DNA of 64,000 nt from Paracoccus wurundjeri (lineage in GTDB: Bacteria; Pseudomonadota; Alphaproteobacteria; Rhodobacterales; Rhodobacteraceae): NCBI RefSeq assembly GCF_030678915.1, contig NZ_JAUUTZ010000013.1:1-64000 (forward strand), in the 5' to 3' direction. Made by a program: the position numbers and the translations under genes. The notes below the pieces were generated by a model, which saw nothing but the letters and a program-made list of their open reading frames with translations, made no database searches and was not told the origin of the DNA. Below, piece after piece: positions 1 through 8,762 of the stretch (positions are counted from its first letter, which is position 1; each line of letters starts with the position of its first letter).

Positions 1-705
1 CGGTTTCAGCTTCGGGTTCCGGGCCAGATCGATAGCGTCGCGGGTGGTGTGGCCGATCCAGCGGATGGGCTGATAGCCGTCATCCATGGTGGCGATCAGG
101 TCGCCGGGCTGGAGTTCCTCGATGGGTTTGTTGCCTTCGTTTGTTTCGATCAGGGTGCCAAGGGTGAAGCAGGTGATTTTACCGCCCAATATATCTGGGG
201 CATAGTAGTTACCCAATAATTGATCATATTGTTCTCGCCATGGATATTCGGAATTGGCCCAATCGGTAACTTTCAACTCCTTATCCAACAGATCGGAATC
301 GGTGTATGGCGAAAGCCTCGTATGGACCGCAGTTACAAATGTTTCGGAGCCAATCGTGAATTCGATAATTTTCGCGTCATCCAAATCCCCTCCCGGAAGA
401 TCGACCGATCTCGCCGCGGTAACATAGACCTGTTCACCGGCAGCATGCCAAGGAATGTCCTGGCCAAGCAACTGATCCGTATCGGGCACGGCGATACTGC
501 CAGAAGGTTGCGGGACCAGAGGCGATAGCGAGACATCGGCTTCGCCCGGATCGATCGACGAATTACCGATAACATCCCCATCGCTGATATAAATTGTTAT
601 CCCGTTCGATGAAGGAAGATAAACAGACGATGCCGAACTGAGATTATTCGATCCATAATAAGTTACATCTGATTTTTTAAAAGCGAGAAACTGATAATAA
701 GCCAC
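1..705 (-). CDS. Hint-domain protein, cut by left window edge
   Basis: Only the first 235 codons are present; the gene continues beyond the left edge. From residue 179 it reads CFTLGTLIETNEG and then PGDLIATMDDG and IRWIG. These are the opening Cys and the PGD and W-G blocks of Rhodobacterales Hint (Hedgehog/intein) domains, which are autoprocessing modules usually found on secreted proteins. Residues 1-178 are acidic, Tyr/Ser-rich and unrecognised. The start is GTG, with AGG six bases upstream; the only close ATG is out of frame and an in-frame TGA lies 30 codons upstream. Base composition is clearly AT-richer than the GTA genes next door, which suggests a different history. The Hint call is firm; the role of the N-terminal part is unknown. 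Confidence 0.75.
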   Translation of the reverse strand, partial: MAYYQFLAFKKSDVTYYGSNNLSSASSVYLPSSNGITIYISDGDVIGNSSIDPGEADVSLSPLVPQPSGSIAVPDTDQLLGQDIPWHAAGEQVYVTAARSVDLPGGDLDDAKIIEFTIGSETFVTAVHTRLSPYTDSDLLDKELKVTDWANSEYPWREQYDQLLGNYYAPDILGGKITCFTLGTLIETNEGNKPIEELQPGDLIATMDDGYQPIRWIGHTTRDAIDLARNPKLKP

Positions 706-761
706 GTCATACCTATTGAAAACTAAACTATCCGCCGAAAACCGTAAATCGCAATAACTAC

Positions 762-853
762 TTCCAAGAAATTTTTCCTTTTCTTGAAAATGTCATTTCT
801 CGACACAAAAACACATTCCCGAATCATGGTTAACAGTCCGAATCGTGGTTAAC
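762..853 (-). promoter_or_regulatory. Inverted and direct repeats upstream of the Hint gene
   Basis: Two structures lie in the AT-rich region upstream of the Hint gene. An imperfect inverted repeat (ttccaagaaa 762-771 and tttcttgaaa 780-789) is followed by a 15-bp direct repeat, cgaatcatggttaac (820-834) and cgaatcgtggttaac (839-853). Read on the minus strand the direct repeats contain TTAACCAT and TTAACCAC, close to the described CtrA half-site TTAACCAT. That they are operators is inference. A weak promoter TTGCGA-16-GATAGT can be drawn closer to the gene but is not convincing. Confidence 0.35.
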
Positions 854-901
854 GGAGACCTCCGGGCAGATCTCCAGCGGTCCATAAATTTTCCCCTCCA
901 G

Positions 902-923
902 ACCGTTCCGAATCCGGAACAGT
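902..923 (-). terminator. Hairpin downstream of the GTA cluster
   Basis: A 9-bp stem (accgttccg / cggaacagt, one G-T wobble) with a 4-base loop lies 47 bases past the last GTA-cluster stop codon. On the minus strand no U tract follows directly, so it may be an mRNA 3' end structure rather than a true intrinsic terminator. The rest of the 706-969 gap contains no convincing gene. Confidence 0.35.
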
Positions 924-969
924 TCAGCTTTTATTTTCTCCCGCCCACCAACCGGCCCCCATCACCGCA

Positions 970-1692
970 TCACCCTCCCACTCCCGGAAGCCGCAATTCA
1001 AGCCAATGCACGGCCAGCCGCACGCGGCCGCCATCGAAGGCGCCGTTCTCGGCCGTCATGATCAGATGCTCGGCCTCATAATAGGCTGTCGGAACCCCCA
1101 GAAGTCCCCGCGCCCAGGAACCCCTGCCGGTGCCAAGCCCCTTGCCGAAACGATCCTCGGCCTCGCCGGAACCCAAACGCCAGCCGGTCAGCGATCCGCC
1201 CAGTTCTTCGACCACCCGCGCCACTGCTCCGATGACCATCACACCCGCCGGAATGACCACCGGGGTCGTGACGCGCGTTCCCTGCTCCACCGTGAATTCG
1301 CCCTCGGCCATTCCGGCGACAAGCCCCGAACCCTGCCCGCCAAGCGTCAATGCTCCGGAAACCCAATCCGAACCGTCATGAACCGCCTCCACGCCGCGAT
1401 CCAGAACAAAGCCCCGCATCCCCGCCAGCGCGGGCAGAAAAACCCAGCCACCATTCGCCGCGACCGCGATCCTGCCTTCGTGCCCGGTCCATGCGCCCTC
1501 GGCGCGGGCGGGAACCCCCCAGCATTGCCCCTCCGTCGCGCTGATGGGCGGCACGGACAGATCAAGGCTTTGAAGAACCAGATTGACCATGCCATCAAGC
1601 CGCAAAAGCGCTTCGTTCACCGTCACATGTTTCTGCGCCTGCGCGGGTTGCAACAGCGGCAATCCCAGCCGCGCCGTGTCATTCGTTTCCAT
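970..1692 (-). CDS. DUF2793-domain protein at the end of the GTA cluster
   Basis: This 240-residue protein begins METNDTARLGLPLLQPAQAQ. The early LPLLQPAQAQKHVTVNEAL block followed by LDGMVNLVLQSL is typical of the DUF2793 proteins that follow the GTA or prophage tail genes of Rhodobacterales; a tail-fibre or receptor-binding role is a reasonable guess, not shown. The start is the ATG seven bases after AGGAGG and overlaps the end of g15 by 14 bases, so translation is probably coupled. An upstream in-frame ATG sits one base from the AGGAGG and is less likely. The C-terminal half is Gly/Val-rich with repeated G-T-R-V-T-like strands. Confidence 0.8.
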   Translation of the reverse strand: METNDTARLGLPLLQPAQAQKHVTVNEALLRLDGMVNLVLQSLDLSVPPISATEGQCWGVPARAEGAWTGHEGRIAVAANGGWVFLPALAGMRGFVLDRGVEAVHDGSDWVSGALTLGGQGSGLVAGMAEGEFTVEQGTRVTTPVVIPAGVMVIGAVARVVEELGGSLTGWRLGSGEAEDRFGKGLGTGRGSWARGLLGVPTAYYEAEHLIMTAENGAFDGGRVRLAVHWLELRLPGVGG

Positions 1693-4600
1693 CGACATTC
1701 CTCCTGACAAATGGGCCGGCGCCGAAACGCGCCGACATCTGGGCAACCTCGACCGTAAAGGCCCCGCCAGCCTTCGCGGCCAGCCATATCCGTTCCGGCA
1801 CCTCATATTCGGGCGCCGTCACCTCACTTTGATGCAAAAGCTCAGGCCCCCGCCGCAATCGCAGAAGATAAACCTCCTCCGACTCGCCCAGCGGCACGTC
1901 CCGTCCGCTCCAGTCATCGCCATCGATCCGGGTCCGCCGTATCCAGCCGATGCGCCGCCCCTCGATCCGCAGATGACAGGGCGCATAGGGCCGCAACCCG
2001 ATCCCCTGCGCGGTCACCGTCAGGCTGACATGGCTCGTATCGTCGGGCGCCCGTCGCGCCGGACCGATCCGCCAATGCCTTTCCTGCCCCCGCGCCGAGG
2101 GCGGCATCGCCACCTGCCGCGCCGCGCCATCCATCAGAACCACCAGCGAGCCTTCCGGCCACTCGCGCGGCATGACCGCATCCGTCCCTGCCTGCCCCCG
2201 CAGACGCTCACTGATTGCCCATATATCGCCGCCCAGCGGCTGCGCGCGGGCGAATTGCATCAACTCCCAGCCTTGCGGCGAGCCATCCCCGATCGCCATC
2301 AGATTGGCCCCCGACAGCAGCGCCCGCGCCCCGACCGAGCGCAACTGCCCGCCCTTGATCTGCAACCGCAAGGGCGCAGCCCGGTCGATCACCCCCGGAC
2401 GGGCACGGGCAAGAGGCGCCAGCGTGCGCCCGACCACCGCAGCTTTCCGCAGGATCAGGTTCAGATCGAACCCGCCCTCCTGCTCAACCGACATATAGGC
2501 GGCGACCGGTCCCGGCCATGGACGGGCCGCAATCGCCAGATAGGGCGCATAAGGCACCTCATCGCCACGCATCAGCGGCAGGTCCATCATGACCGGCAAG
2601 ACCGGGACCGGCGCGATATAGGGGCGGATCGCGGGCTCGTCCGCGGGTATCTCTGCGGGCAGATAAACTCCCGCCTCGACCCGCACCGCATCGATCAGAA
2701 TTGCCCCGGCACGCTCGACCCGGTCGATACGCCAGCATTGGCCCGCCCTGCCTTTTTGCCCAAGGCGCAAAACATCCCCCGGGCCAAGACCGGAACGCGA
2801 AGGCGGCAGGGCGAACCGCGCCGTCTCCTTCGATACCTGCGCCTCGGCAAGCCATCGTCCGGCGATTGCCTGCGCCTCGCCCCGCGTCAGAAGTATCGGC
2901 ATCTCGCTGTCGGAGACATGGCCCTGCCCGGCATCCTGCAGCACCGCCTCGGCAGTTACCGCCGCATAATCCCCGCCGGCCTCGATATGCGTCAGCCTCA
3001 GTCGACCAGTCATTTCGGCACCAGCGGCGCGGGTGACCTCGAATCCCCCGATGCCGTCGGCCACCGCCATATCCTCGGGGGCAATCTCCGCCGTCACCCC
3101 ATCGCCCCGCATGATGAAACGCAACGCGCCGTCACGCTCTACCGCGTCAAAGCCGTAACTCAGCATCAGCGGCTGCAATGCCGCCCGCCCGGTCTCGTTG
3201 CCATTCAGCCGATAGCCGCGCACCACGCCCGACAAACCGCGCGTATCGAAAGCCCTCGCCCCGGCCCGGCGGCAGATATCGCCCACCACCGAGGCCAGCG
3301 GAACCGCCCCCGCGCGTCCATTCAGCCAGTGCCCCCGCTCCCATGCGGGGCCGTCGCTCCACAGATCGCGGCGGGCGGGAAATGCCGGATATGGCCGCGC
3401 ATCCCAGCACCAGACATGCGCACGGCTGACATCGACCATCCGCCCTCCGCCCTTCATCGGCGGATTGTTCGCCGGATCTCGCCAGTAATCCATCACCGCC
3501 CGGATCGCCGCCGCTTGCAGGCCATCGTCGCGCCGCCCATCCGAATAACGGGGCAATTCGCTTTCCGAACTCGCCGCATCCAGGAACTTGTTCGGCTGGT
3601 TCGTCGCCTTGTCCAAAGCCGCGCAACCGAATTCCGCGAACCAGACCGGCTTCGATTCCGGCACCCATGCGGTCGGCTCAACCGCACGCATCCCGCCCGG
3701 ACGATCGTAATGCCGGTTATACCACCAACTTCGAATATCCTTGTAACGCCAGACCCACGGCTCATCATAGGCCCCGTCCGTGATCGGGCTGCGGATCTGC
3801 GCCTCCCGATCCCGATCCGAGGCGTAATACCAGTCGAACCCCTCACCTCCCATGACATTGGCCCGCAGGTATTCCGGATTGTCGATCCGCCCCCAATGCG
3901 CGTCCAGATGCGCGTCGCCATCCCGCCAGTCGGACAGCGGCATGTAATTGTCGATCGCCACGAAATCGATATTCTCATCCGCCCATAGCGGGTCGAGATG
4001 AAAGAACAGCTCCCCGCCTCCCGGATGATGCCCGAAATATTCGGACCAGTCGGCCCCGTAACTGATCCTGACCTGCGGCCCCAGCACCGCCCGCACATCC
4101 GCCGCCAACCGGCGCAGTTCCGCAACGGCGGGATAGCTGTTCCCCGCGCCCCGTATCCGCGTCATCCCGACCATTTCCGAACCGATCAGAAACGCATCCA
4201 CCCCGCCCGCCTCTGCGCAAAGATGAGCATTATGCAGGATGAACCGGCGATAGGACCACTCCTCCGGCCCGTGATACAGGATCCGGCCACCGTCACGCCG
4301 GAAATCCTCCGGCGCAGCACGCCCAAAGAACGCCGCGACCTCCTCGCGCGCCGCTTCCGTCCCGTCGGGCGAGCCATCCCGCCCCTCCGCGACAGATGTC
4401 GTGATCCGCCCGCGCCACGGCATGACAGGCTGCTCGCTGCGGCCATAGGGATCAGGCAACCCATTACCCGCTTGCTGCTCCATCAGGATAAAGGGGCAGA
4501 ACATCGCCTTCCGGCCTGAATCCGAAATCGCCCGCAATGCCTCGATCACCGACTGATCCGCTGGCGTGCCGCCATAAACCGGCCGTCCCTCGCGCTTCGA

Positions 4601-5563
4601 GACCTCCATCGCCTCCACACGGCCGATCCCGCCCGCCTGCCACGGCATTTCACTGCCTTCGCCATCCTCGCGGTTCTCAACCTTCGGCCTCAGCGAGCAG
4701 CGGTTGATCCGCAGATCGTCCCCGAACCACGACACCACCAGCGAGACCGAACCCGCCCGGGGCAATTCCCGTCCCAGCACATCCAGCGAGGCCAGGAAAT
4801 CCGTGCCCCCCATCGGCGTATTGACATTGACCGAGCGCCGCTCCCCCAGCCCCAGATCCAGCGAGACCGGACTCGTCGCCAGCGCATATTCCCCGCTGCC
4901 CGGAATCATCGCCACCGCCTCGACATCGGCGGCCAGTCCGGTGCCGTCCTGCGCCGGCCTCGTCACCTCGAAACTCAGCTGCGGCATCCGGTTGCCCCAT
5001 CGCGACAGCTCCAGATCCTCAAGCACGACATAGGCCACGCCACGATAGGCAGGGGCGTTCTCACCCTCATGCGCGGCAATCGCCGGATCGGGGATCTGCT
5101 CTCCGTCGCCGGGATAAACCCGCATATTCAGCTCGGATCCCGCGATTTCCTCGCCATCCGCCCAAACGCGGCCAACCCCCAGAATCCGCCCTTCGCAAAG
5201 CGCCAAAGCGACGGAAAGCCGATAGCTGACTTCCGTCACCCGCGGTTTCGGCGCACCCTTGCCGCCACCCTCGCTCTGCCGGATTTCCTCAAGCTTCGAC
5301 GCCCAGATGACATGCCCCGGCATCCGCATCTGCCCCCAAAGACAGGGCAATGCCACGCCCTCGCCCGCGGATTGCAGCCGCAGCCGATCCAGCCGCCCGG
5401 TTTCAACCGCAGCCGATCCGGCCCCCAGCAGACGCTGATCCAGAACCCGCCCAGCCACTGCTCCGGCCGCCCGCCCGATAACCGCCCCGGACAAGCCAAG
5501 CACACTGCCGCCGGCGCTGCCGCCAATGGCCGAACCCAAAGCGGACAATACGATTGTGGCCAT
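1679..5563 (-). CDS. GTA host-specificity / tail-tip megatron protein (g15)
   Basis: At 1294 residues this is the largest GTA protein and matches RcGTA g15 in size and position. It opens with a Gly/Ala-rich glycine-zipper segment (residues about 5-45). The middle holds the TIM-barrel-like GTA domain (blocks such as AHLCAEAGGVDAFLIGSEMVG, shortened here to GVDAFLIGSEM, then IDFVAIDNYMPLSDWRDG and WFAEFGCAALDKATNQPNKF), followed by the phage-tail_3 and C-terminal receptor-side regions. It sits at the tail tip and is expected to mediate host contact and entry. A strong GGAAGGAGG lies five bases before the ATG. The 100-base gap to g14 carries no gene. Confidence 0.93.
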   Translation of the reverse strand: MATIVLSALGSAIGGSAGGSVLGLSGAVIGRAAGAVAGRVLDQRLLGAGSAAVETGRLDRLRLQSAGEGVALPCLWGQMRMPGHVIWASKLEEIRQSEGGGKGAPKPRVTEVSYRLSVALALCEGRILGVGRVWADGEEIAGSELNMRVYPGDGEQIPDPAIAAHEGENAPAYRGVAYVVLEDLELSRWGNRMPQLSFEVTRPAQDGTGLAADVEAVAMIPGSGEYALATSPVSLDLGLGERRSVNVNTPMGGTDFLASLDVLGRELPRAGSVSLVVSWFGDDLRINRCSLRPKVENREDGEGSEMPWQAGGIGRVEAMEVSKREGRPVYGGTPADQSVIEALRAISDSGRKAMFCPFILMEQQAGNGLPDPYGRSEQPVMPWRGRITTSVAEGRDGSPDGTEAAREEVAAFFGRAAPEDFRRDGGRILYHGPEEWSYRRFILHNAHLCAEAGGVDAFLIGSEMVGMTRIRGAGNSYPAVAELRRLAADVRAVLGPQVRISYGADWSEYFGHHPGGGELFFHLDPLWADENIDFVAIDNYMPLSDWRDGDAHLDAHWGRIDNPEYLRANVMGGEGFDWYYASDRDREAQIRSPITDGAYDEPWVWRYKDIRSWWYNRHYDRPGGMRAVEPTAWVPESKPVWFAEFGCAALDKATNQPNKFLDAASSESELPRYSDGRRDDGLQAAAIRAVMDYWRDPANNPPMKGGGRMVDVSRAHVWCWDARPYPAFPARRDLWSDGPAWERGHWLNGRAGAVPLASVVGDICRRAGARAFDTRGLSGVVRGYRLNGNETGRAALQPLMLSYGFDAVERDGALRFIMRGDGVTAEIAPEDMAVADGIGGFEVTRAAGAEMTGRLRLTHIEAGGDYAAVTAEAVLQDAGQGHVSDSEMPILLTRGEAQAIAGRWLAEAQVSKETARFALPPSRSGLGPGDVLRLGQKGRAGQCWRIDRVERAGAILIDAVRVEAGVYLPAEIPADEPAIRPYIAPVPVLPVMMDLPLMRGDEVPYAPYLAIAARPWPGPVAAYMSVEQEGGFDLNLILRKAAVVGRTLAPLARARPGVIDRAAPLRLQIKGGQLRSVGARALLSGANLMAIGDGSPQGWELMQFARAQPLGGDIWAISERLRGQAGTDAVMPREWPEGSLVVLMDGAARQVAMPPSARGQERHWRIGPARRAPDDTSHVSLTVTAQGIGLRPYAPCHLRIEGRRIGWIRRTRIDGDDWSGRDVPLGESEEVYLLRLRRGPELLHQSEVTAPEYEVPERIWLAAKAGGAFTVEVAQMSARFGAGPFVRRNVDGNE

Positions 5564-5663
5564 CGCGGCCTCCTTCCCTGAATCACATTTCGACCGGCAG
5601 GTATCACCCGGCCAATTCCTGCCCCGAACGGCTGCCCCTCGCAGTCCCTAACCCCGCGACGCT

Positions 5664-6083
5664 TCAGGGAAAGCGGAACCGTGCCACGACCTTCTCGCGC
5701 CATGGGGCGCCCAGCGGACTCTCGATCACGCCATGTCCCTGATAGGCATGGATGATTCTTCCCGCGCCACTCAGGATCCCCAGATGCTTTGCAATCGCGC
5801 CCCTGCGCATCCGGAACAGCAGCACCTGCCCCGGACGCCACGCCTCCTCCCGGGATACCGGCAGCAAATGCCGCATCGCCGCCATCCACAGGATTTCCTC
5901 CCGGCCGATCTCGCCCCAATCGGGCATATAGGCGGGCGGGATTTCCGGCTCCACACCGTAAAGCGCGCGCCAGATGCCCCGGATCAGCCCAAGACAATCC
6001 GTCCCGCCCGCTTTCAGGCTTCCCTGATGAAGATAGGGCGTCCCCAGCCATTCCCGCGCAAGCGCCACCACCCGATCACTCAT
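5664..6083 (-). CDS. GTA tail peptidase, NlpC/P60 family (g14)
   Basis: The 139-residue protein has the NlpC/P60 layout: Cys30 in GGTDCLGLIRG, His100 in AIAKHLGIL and a downstream polar residue near AYQGHG. Such enzymes cut peptidoglycan peptides, and in GTAs this is a tail-tip component that helps the tail pass the cell wall. It overlaps the end of g13 by 8 bases, giving ATGAGTGA, and precedes g15 as in RcGTA. Length matches the family. A cysteine peptidase rather than an amidase specificity cannot be decided from sequence alone. Confidence 0.92.
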   Translation of the reverse strand: MSDRVVALAREWLGTPYLHQGSLKAGGTDCLGLIRGIWRALYGVEPEIPPAYMPDWGEIGREEILWMAAMRHLLPVSREEAWRPGQVLLFRMRRGAIAKHLGILSGAGRIIHAYQGHGVIESPLGAPWREKVVARFRFP

Positions 6084-6909
6084 TCCGGCCCCCTGTCTGC
6101 GGCGCGATCAGCCAATCCTCCGGCGGCAGATGCGGGAAGCCACGGAAATTCAGGAAATTATCGAATTTCTCCCGGCATGTCCGGGCGCTTTTGTCACAGC
6201 CCGCCACAAGCCGGACCCGGTCGCCCGCGCGCGGCCTGACCGCTAACCCGTTCCACAACTCGATCTGCCTCCTGCCGTCCGGCATCGGACGATCGCGCCG
6301 GATCGCCCCACGCAGCCCGGCAGCCGCACCGCTCAGCATCTCCAGCGCCCCATATTCGAACCAGCCGTCACCGGCGCCGGAACCCGCGGCAAAGCGGAAC
6401 AACCGGCTACCCTCCACCTCCCCGATCACAAGCGCGACCGACAGATTTGCATCCGTTAGCCTTACCCCGCATTCCCCGTCACCCAGTTGAGCGGCGCATC
6501 GACGGTGAAACACCCGCCCGGACGATGCAGCCAAAGCTTCCGACAGACCCCGTAACTCCGCGCGAAAGACGCCCGCCACGCGCGTCACCTCGCCCAATGT
6601 CCCCCGAAACAGCAACTGCCTGCGGGACACATCCGTCCAATCCACCTCCCAAAGCCGGATCCCGGCATCGTCCCAGCGCCCGGCCATCAGATCCGTTTCG
6701 GAAATCGCCGCGTCGCTCAATGCCCCTTCGGCCTCGGAATTATCCACCGACAGCCCGGTTGCCTGCACCAACACCCGCGCCGTCATCCCGTGATCGGGAC
6801 GAAAGCGGATGCCCTCGAACCGCAATTCGCCATCATGATCGGTAAAGCCAAGCACCAGCCCGTCAGCCCGCCGCACAGCCCATGCCCGCGCCTTCGTCGC
6901 CGCGATCAC
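6076..6909 (-). CDS. GTA tail hub protein, DUF2163/BR0599 (g13)
   Basis: This 277-residue protein has an N-terminal DUF2163 region and a C-terminal phage BR0599-like region ending in CDKSARTCREKFDNFLNF and then RGFPHLPPED. Two pairs of cysteines (RRCAAQLGDGECGV and CDKSARTC) can be seen; the hub of the R. capsulatus GTA is reported to bind an iron-sulfur cluster and these four Cys are the natural ligands. The start is GTG within GTGA, overlapping the g12 stop. It links the distal tail ring to the megatron protein. Confidence 0.92.
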   Translation of the reverse strand: MIAATKARAWAVRRADGLVLGFTDHDGELRFEGIRFRPDHGMTARVLVQATGLSVDNSEAEGALSDAAISETDLMAGRWDDAGIRLWEVDWTDVSRRQLLFRGTLGEVTRVAGVFRAELRGLSEALAASSGRVFHRRCAAQLGDGECGVRLTDANLSVALVIGEVEGSRLFRFAAGSGAGDGWFEYGALEMLSGAAAGLRGAIRRDRPMPDGRRQIELWNGLAVRPRAGDRVRLVAGCDKSARTCREKFDNFLNFRGFPHLPPEDWLIAPQTGGRNE

Positions 6910-7538
6910 AGCCGTATCTCCACCACCGGAATCTCGGGGATTTCGCCCGCCTGAAACGATGCCATCGAAACCGCAAGCCGATCGGTATCGAACCGCACCG
7001 GCACATCGAACTCATATCCCGCCGTTACGCTGGCCCCGATACCGGGGGGCGCCGCGAATATGATCTCTCCACGCGCATGATCCAGCTCGAAACCATCCTC
7101 GGGAAACAATTCGTCCCCGGCAATACCGGCCCGCACCGATCCCGCGACCGGCTTCATCACCGGCCGCTCATACTGTCCCGGGCCGGACTGATACCGCTTG
7201 ATCAACTGAAATCGCCGCGTGACCCCATCGCCCACACCGATCTGCTGATCCTCGAAACCGGGCGACCGCGACGGCACGCAACTCTTGTAATCCGCCCAAT
7301 CCTTCCAGCGGAACCCATGCAGCCGTCCGGCCCGGGCTTCGAAAAATTCCACCACCGCCGCCATATCGTCCAGCGAACGCAGCCCCATCCCGGCATCATA
7401 ACGCCGCCGCGCATGCGCCCAGGGCGTGTTCCGCTCTTCATGACCGCTTGCCAGGGCGACAATCTCGGTCTTCCGCTCCGGCCCCCCGACTGATCCAAAG
7501 GACAAATGCGCCGGAAATCTTACTTCATGAAATGCCAT
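6906..7538 (-). CDS. GTA distal tail protein, DUF2460 (g12)
   Basis: The 210-residue protein starts MAFHEVRFPAHLSFGSVGGP and shows the DUF2460 blocks ERNTPWAHARRRYDAGMGLR and FFEARAGRLHGFRWKDW. DUF2460 proteins form the distal-tail ring in GTAs and related siphoviruses. GGGAGG lies five bases before the ATG, and the stop overlaps the g13 start. Order between tape measure and hub agrees with RcGTA. No oddity seen. Confidence 0.93.
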   Translation of the reverse strand: MAFHEVRFPAHLSFGSVGGPERKTEIVALASGHEERNTPWAHARRRYDAGMGLRSLDDMAAVVEFFEARAGRLHGFRWKDWADYKSCVPSRSPGFEDQQIGVGDGVTRRFQLIKRYQSGPGQYERPVMKPVAGSVRAGIAGDELFPEDGFELDHARGEIIFAAPPGIGASVTAGYEFDVPVRFDTDRLAVSMASFQAGEIPEIPVVEIRL

Positions 7539-7551
7539 ACCTGCCTCCCGA

Positions 7552-8163
7552 TCACAAATTCCGCTCCCCGCGCGTCAACGCCCGGCGCATTTGCGCGGCG
7601 ATCTGGCCCTGACTGCGCCGGAATCCCTCCGCATCCGGAGTGTTGACATGAAACACGACATTCACCTGCCGCCCCCCACCACTCGCGGCAACGCCCAGCC
7701 GCCCGTCGGCACCCCGCGCCAACGGCATGATCGCCTCCGGCCCCGCCTCGCCCGCCAGCCCGGTGCCATCCCGCATCGGAAAGCGCACCGGCCCCGACAA
7801 TACGCCACCCTTTGCAAAGGGCTGCACCCGCTCCTGCGTGAAACCACCCGACAACGCCGCTCCAACGCCTTGCCCCAACACATCGCCCAGCGCATCGGTC
7901 GCGGGCCGCGTCGCCGCCCTGAACAGCGTGTCGGCAATGCTCCGCCCGATCCCGCGCAATACATCCGACAGTTTCGCCCCGTCCTTCACCAGATCGTCCA
8001 GCGCATCCCTTAGCCCGGCTCCGATCCCCCGGCTCAGCGCCCCGACCTCGCCCGAGGTCAGCGCCATCGCGCGCCGCAATTCCGCCATCTCCCGCCGGAA
8101 CGCCTCCGCTTCACGCTCCGCCCGGTATCCACCGCCGTCAGCGGCCAAATCCACATCCGCCAT
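7552..8163 (-). CDS. GTA tape measure / minor tail protein (g11)
   Basis: This protein is 203 residues from the chosen start MADVDLAADGGGYRAEREAE. The start is preceded by AAGGAG at six bases, whereas an ATG seven codons upstream has only a G-rich run. The N-terminal half is a charged helical segment (likely coiled coil, residues 15-60). The C-terminal half is Gly-rich with LGDVLGQGVGAALSGGF and a phage lambda GpH-like region (FAKGGVLSGPVRFPM, GEAGPEAIMPLARG). As in RcGTA it is very short for a tape measure, matching the short GTA tail. A family A repeat lies just upstream. Confidence 0.88.
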   Translation of the reverse strand: MADVDLAADGGGYRAEREAEAFRREMAELRRAMALTSGEVGALSRGIGAGLRDALDDLVKDGAKLSDVLRGIGRSIADTLFRAATRPATDALGDVLGQGVGAALSGGFTQERVQPFAKGGVLSGPVRFPMRDGTGLAGEAGPEAIMPLARGADGRLGVAASGGGRQVNVVFHVNTPDAEGFRRSQGQIAAQMRRALTRGERNL

Positions 8164-8191
8164 CCGCAACTCCTTGCCCATCATCCGCCCC

Positions 8192-8254
8192 CTTCTTCTT
8201 TGCTGAAAATACCTCAGGGGTGAGGAGCGTCAGCTGCGAGGGGGCAGCGCCCCC
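8192..8254 (+). repeat. Family A repeat, copy A1
   Basis: The core cttcttctttgctgaaaat followed by acctc is followed by a 6-bp stem with 3-base loop (gggggc agc gccccc, 8240-8254). It lies antisense in the GTA cluster and its right part overlaps the last codons of g10.1, so it has contributed the protein's C-terminal residues. It is the most diverged copy, with one extra A in the core. Confidence 0.7.
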
Positions 8255-8439
8255 TTGCCCTCGCCATACCGCTCCGCCAGTTCTTCCAGCCGCGCCCGCG
8301 TCATCTCACCACCCCGCGTCTCGACACCCAGCATCAACGCCAGTTCAAAAGGCGTCAGCATCCAGAACTGATCCGGCCGCAATCCCAGCCCCCGCATCCC
8401 GGCCCGCATCATCCCCGCCCAGTCCAGCCTCCTGCTCAT
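8230..8439 (-). CDS. GTA tail assembly chaperone-like protein (g10.1)
   Basis: This 69-residue protein reads MSRRLDWAGMMRAGMRGLGL and then RPDQFWMLTPFELALMLG, the pattern of the small tail assembly chaperones (TAC_6-like) that follow g10 in GTAs, where W/T-P-x-E-L is characteristic. The ATGA overlap with g10 indicates coupled translation. The last residues, after ARLEELAERYGEG, fall inside a family A repeat. Confidence 0.88.
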   Translation of the reverse strand: MSRRLDWAGMMRAGMRGLGLRPDQFWMLTPFELALMLGVETRGGEMTRARLEELAERYGEGKGALPPRS

Positions 8440-8762
8440 TCCGCCCCCCGGAACGCCCGCAGCAGCAGTTCTGCCGCTACACGCGCCGCGCCCGCAGGTC
8501 CGCCGCCGATCTCGACCGTCAGCAAATCAGTCACGCCGCCCTGCCAGCCCCCGCCCCGCAATCCAGCCACCAGAACCGCCAGCACATCGCGTTGCGAAAA
8601 CGCCCCGGTCTCGAACCGCCCGATCAGCGCCATCAGCCCTCCGTCCCCCGGCGCCTCCGCCAGTCCGGCCTCAAGCTCAGCCAGCGCGCCAAGCGTCAGC
8701 TTCGCCGTGACCGGCTGGCCGTCCAGCACGATCCCGACCTCTCCCGCCATCGGATTGGCCAT
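8436..8762 (-). CDS. GTA gp10 tail assembly chaperone (g10)
   Basis: The protein is 108 residues from the ATG that overlaps the g9 stop as TGATG; a GTG one codon upstream is possible. MANPMAGEVGIVLDGQPVTA and KLTLGALAELEAGL match the GTA-gp10/phage TAC_11 family, which assists tail tube assembly. In many tailed phages the two chaperones are linked by frameshifting; here g10 and g10.1 are separate genes joined by an ATGA overlap. Confidence 0.9.
   Translation of the reverse strand: MANPMAGEVGIVLDGQPVTAKLTLGALAELEAGLAEAPGDGGLMALIGRFETGAFSQRDVLAVLVAGLRGGGWQGGVTDLLTVEIGGGPAGAARVAAELLLRAFRGAE

Noticed and set aside
1583..3988. 801-codon open frame on the plus strand opposite g15
   Set aside because: Pro/Arg-rich composition without any domain, exactly antisense to the conserved g15 frame; a result of GC-rich codon use.
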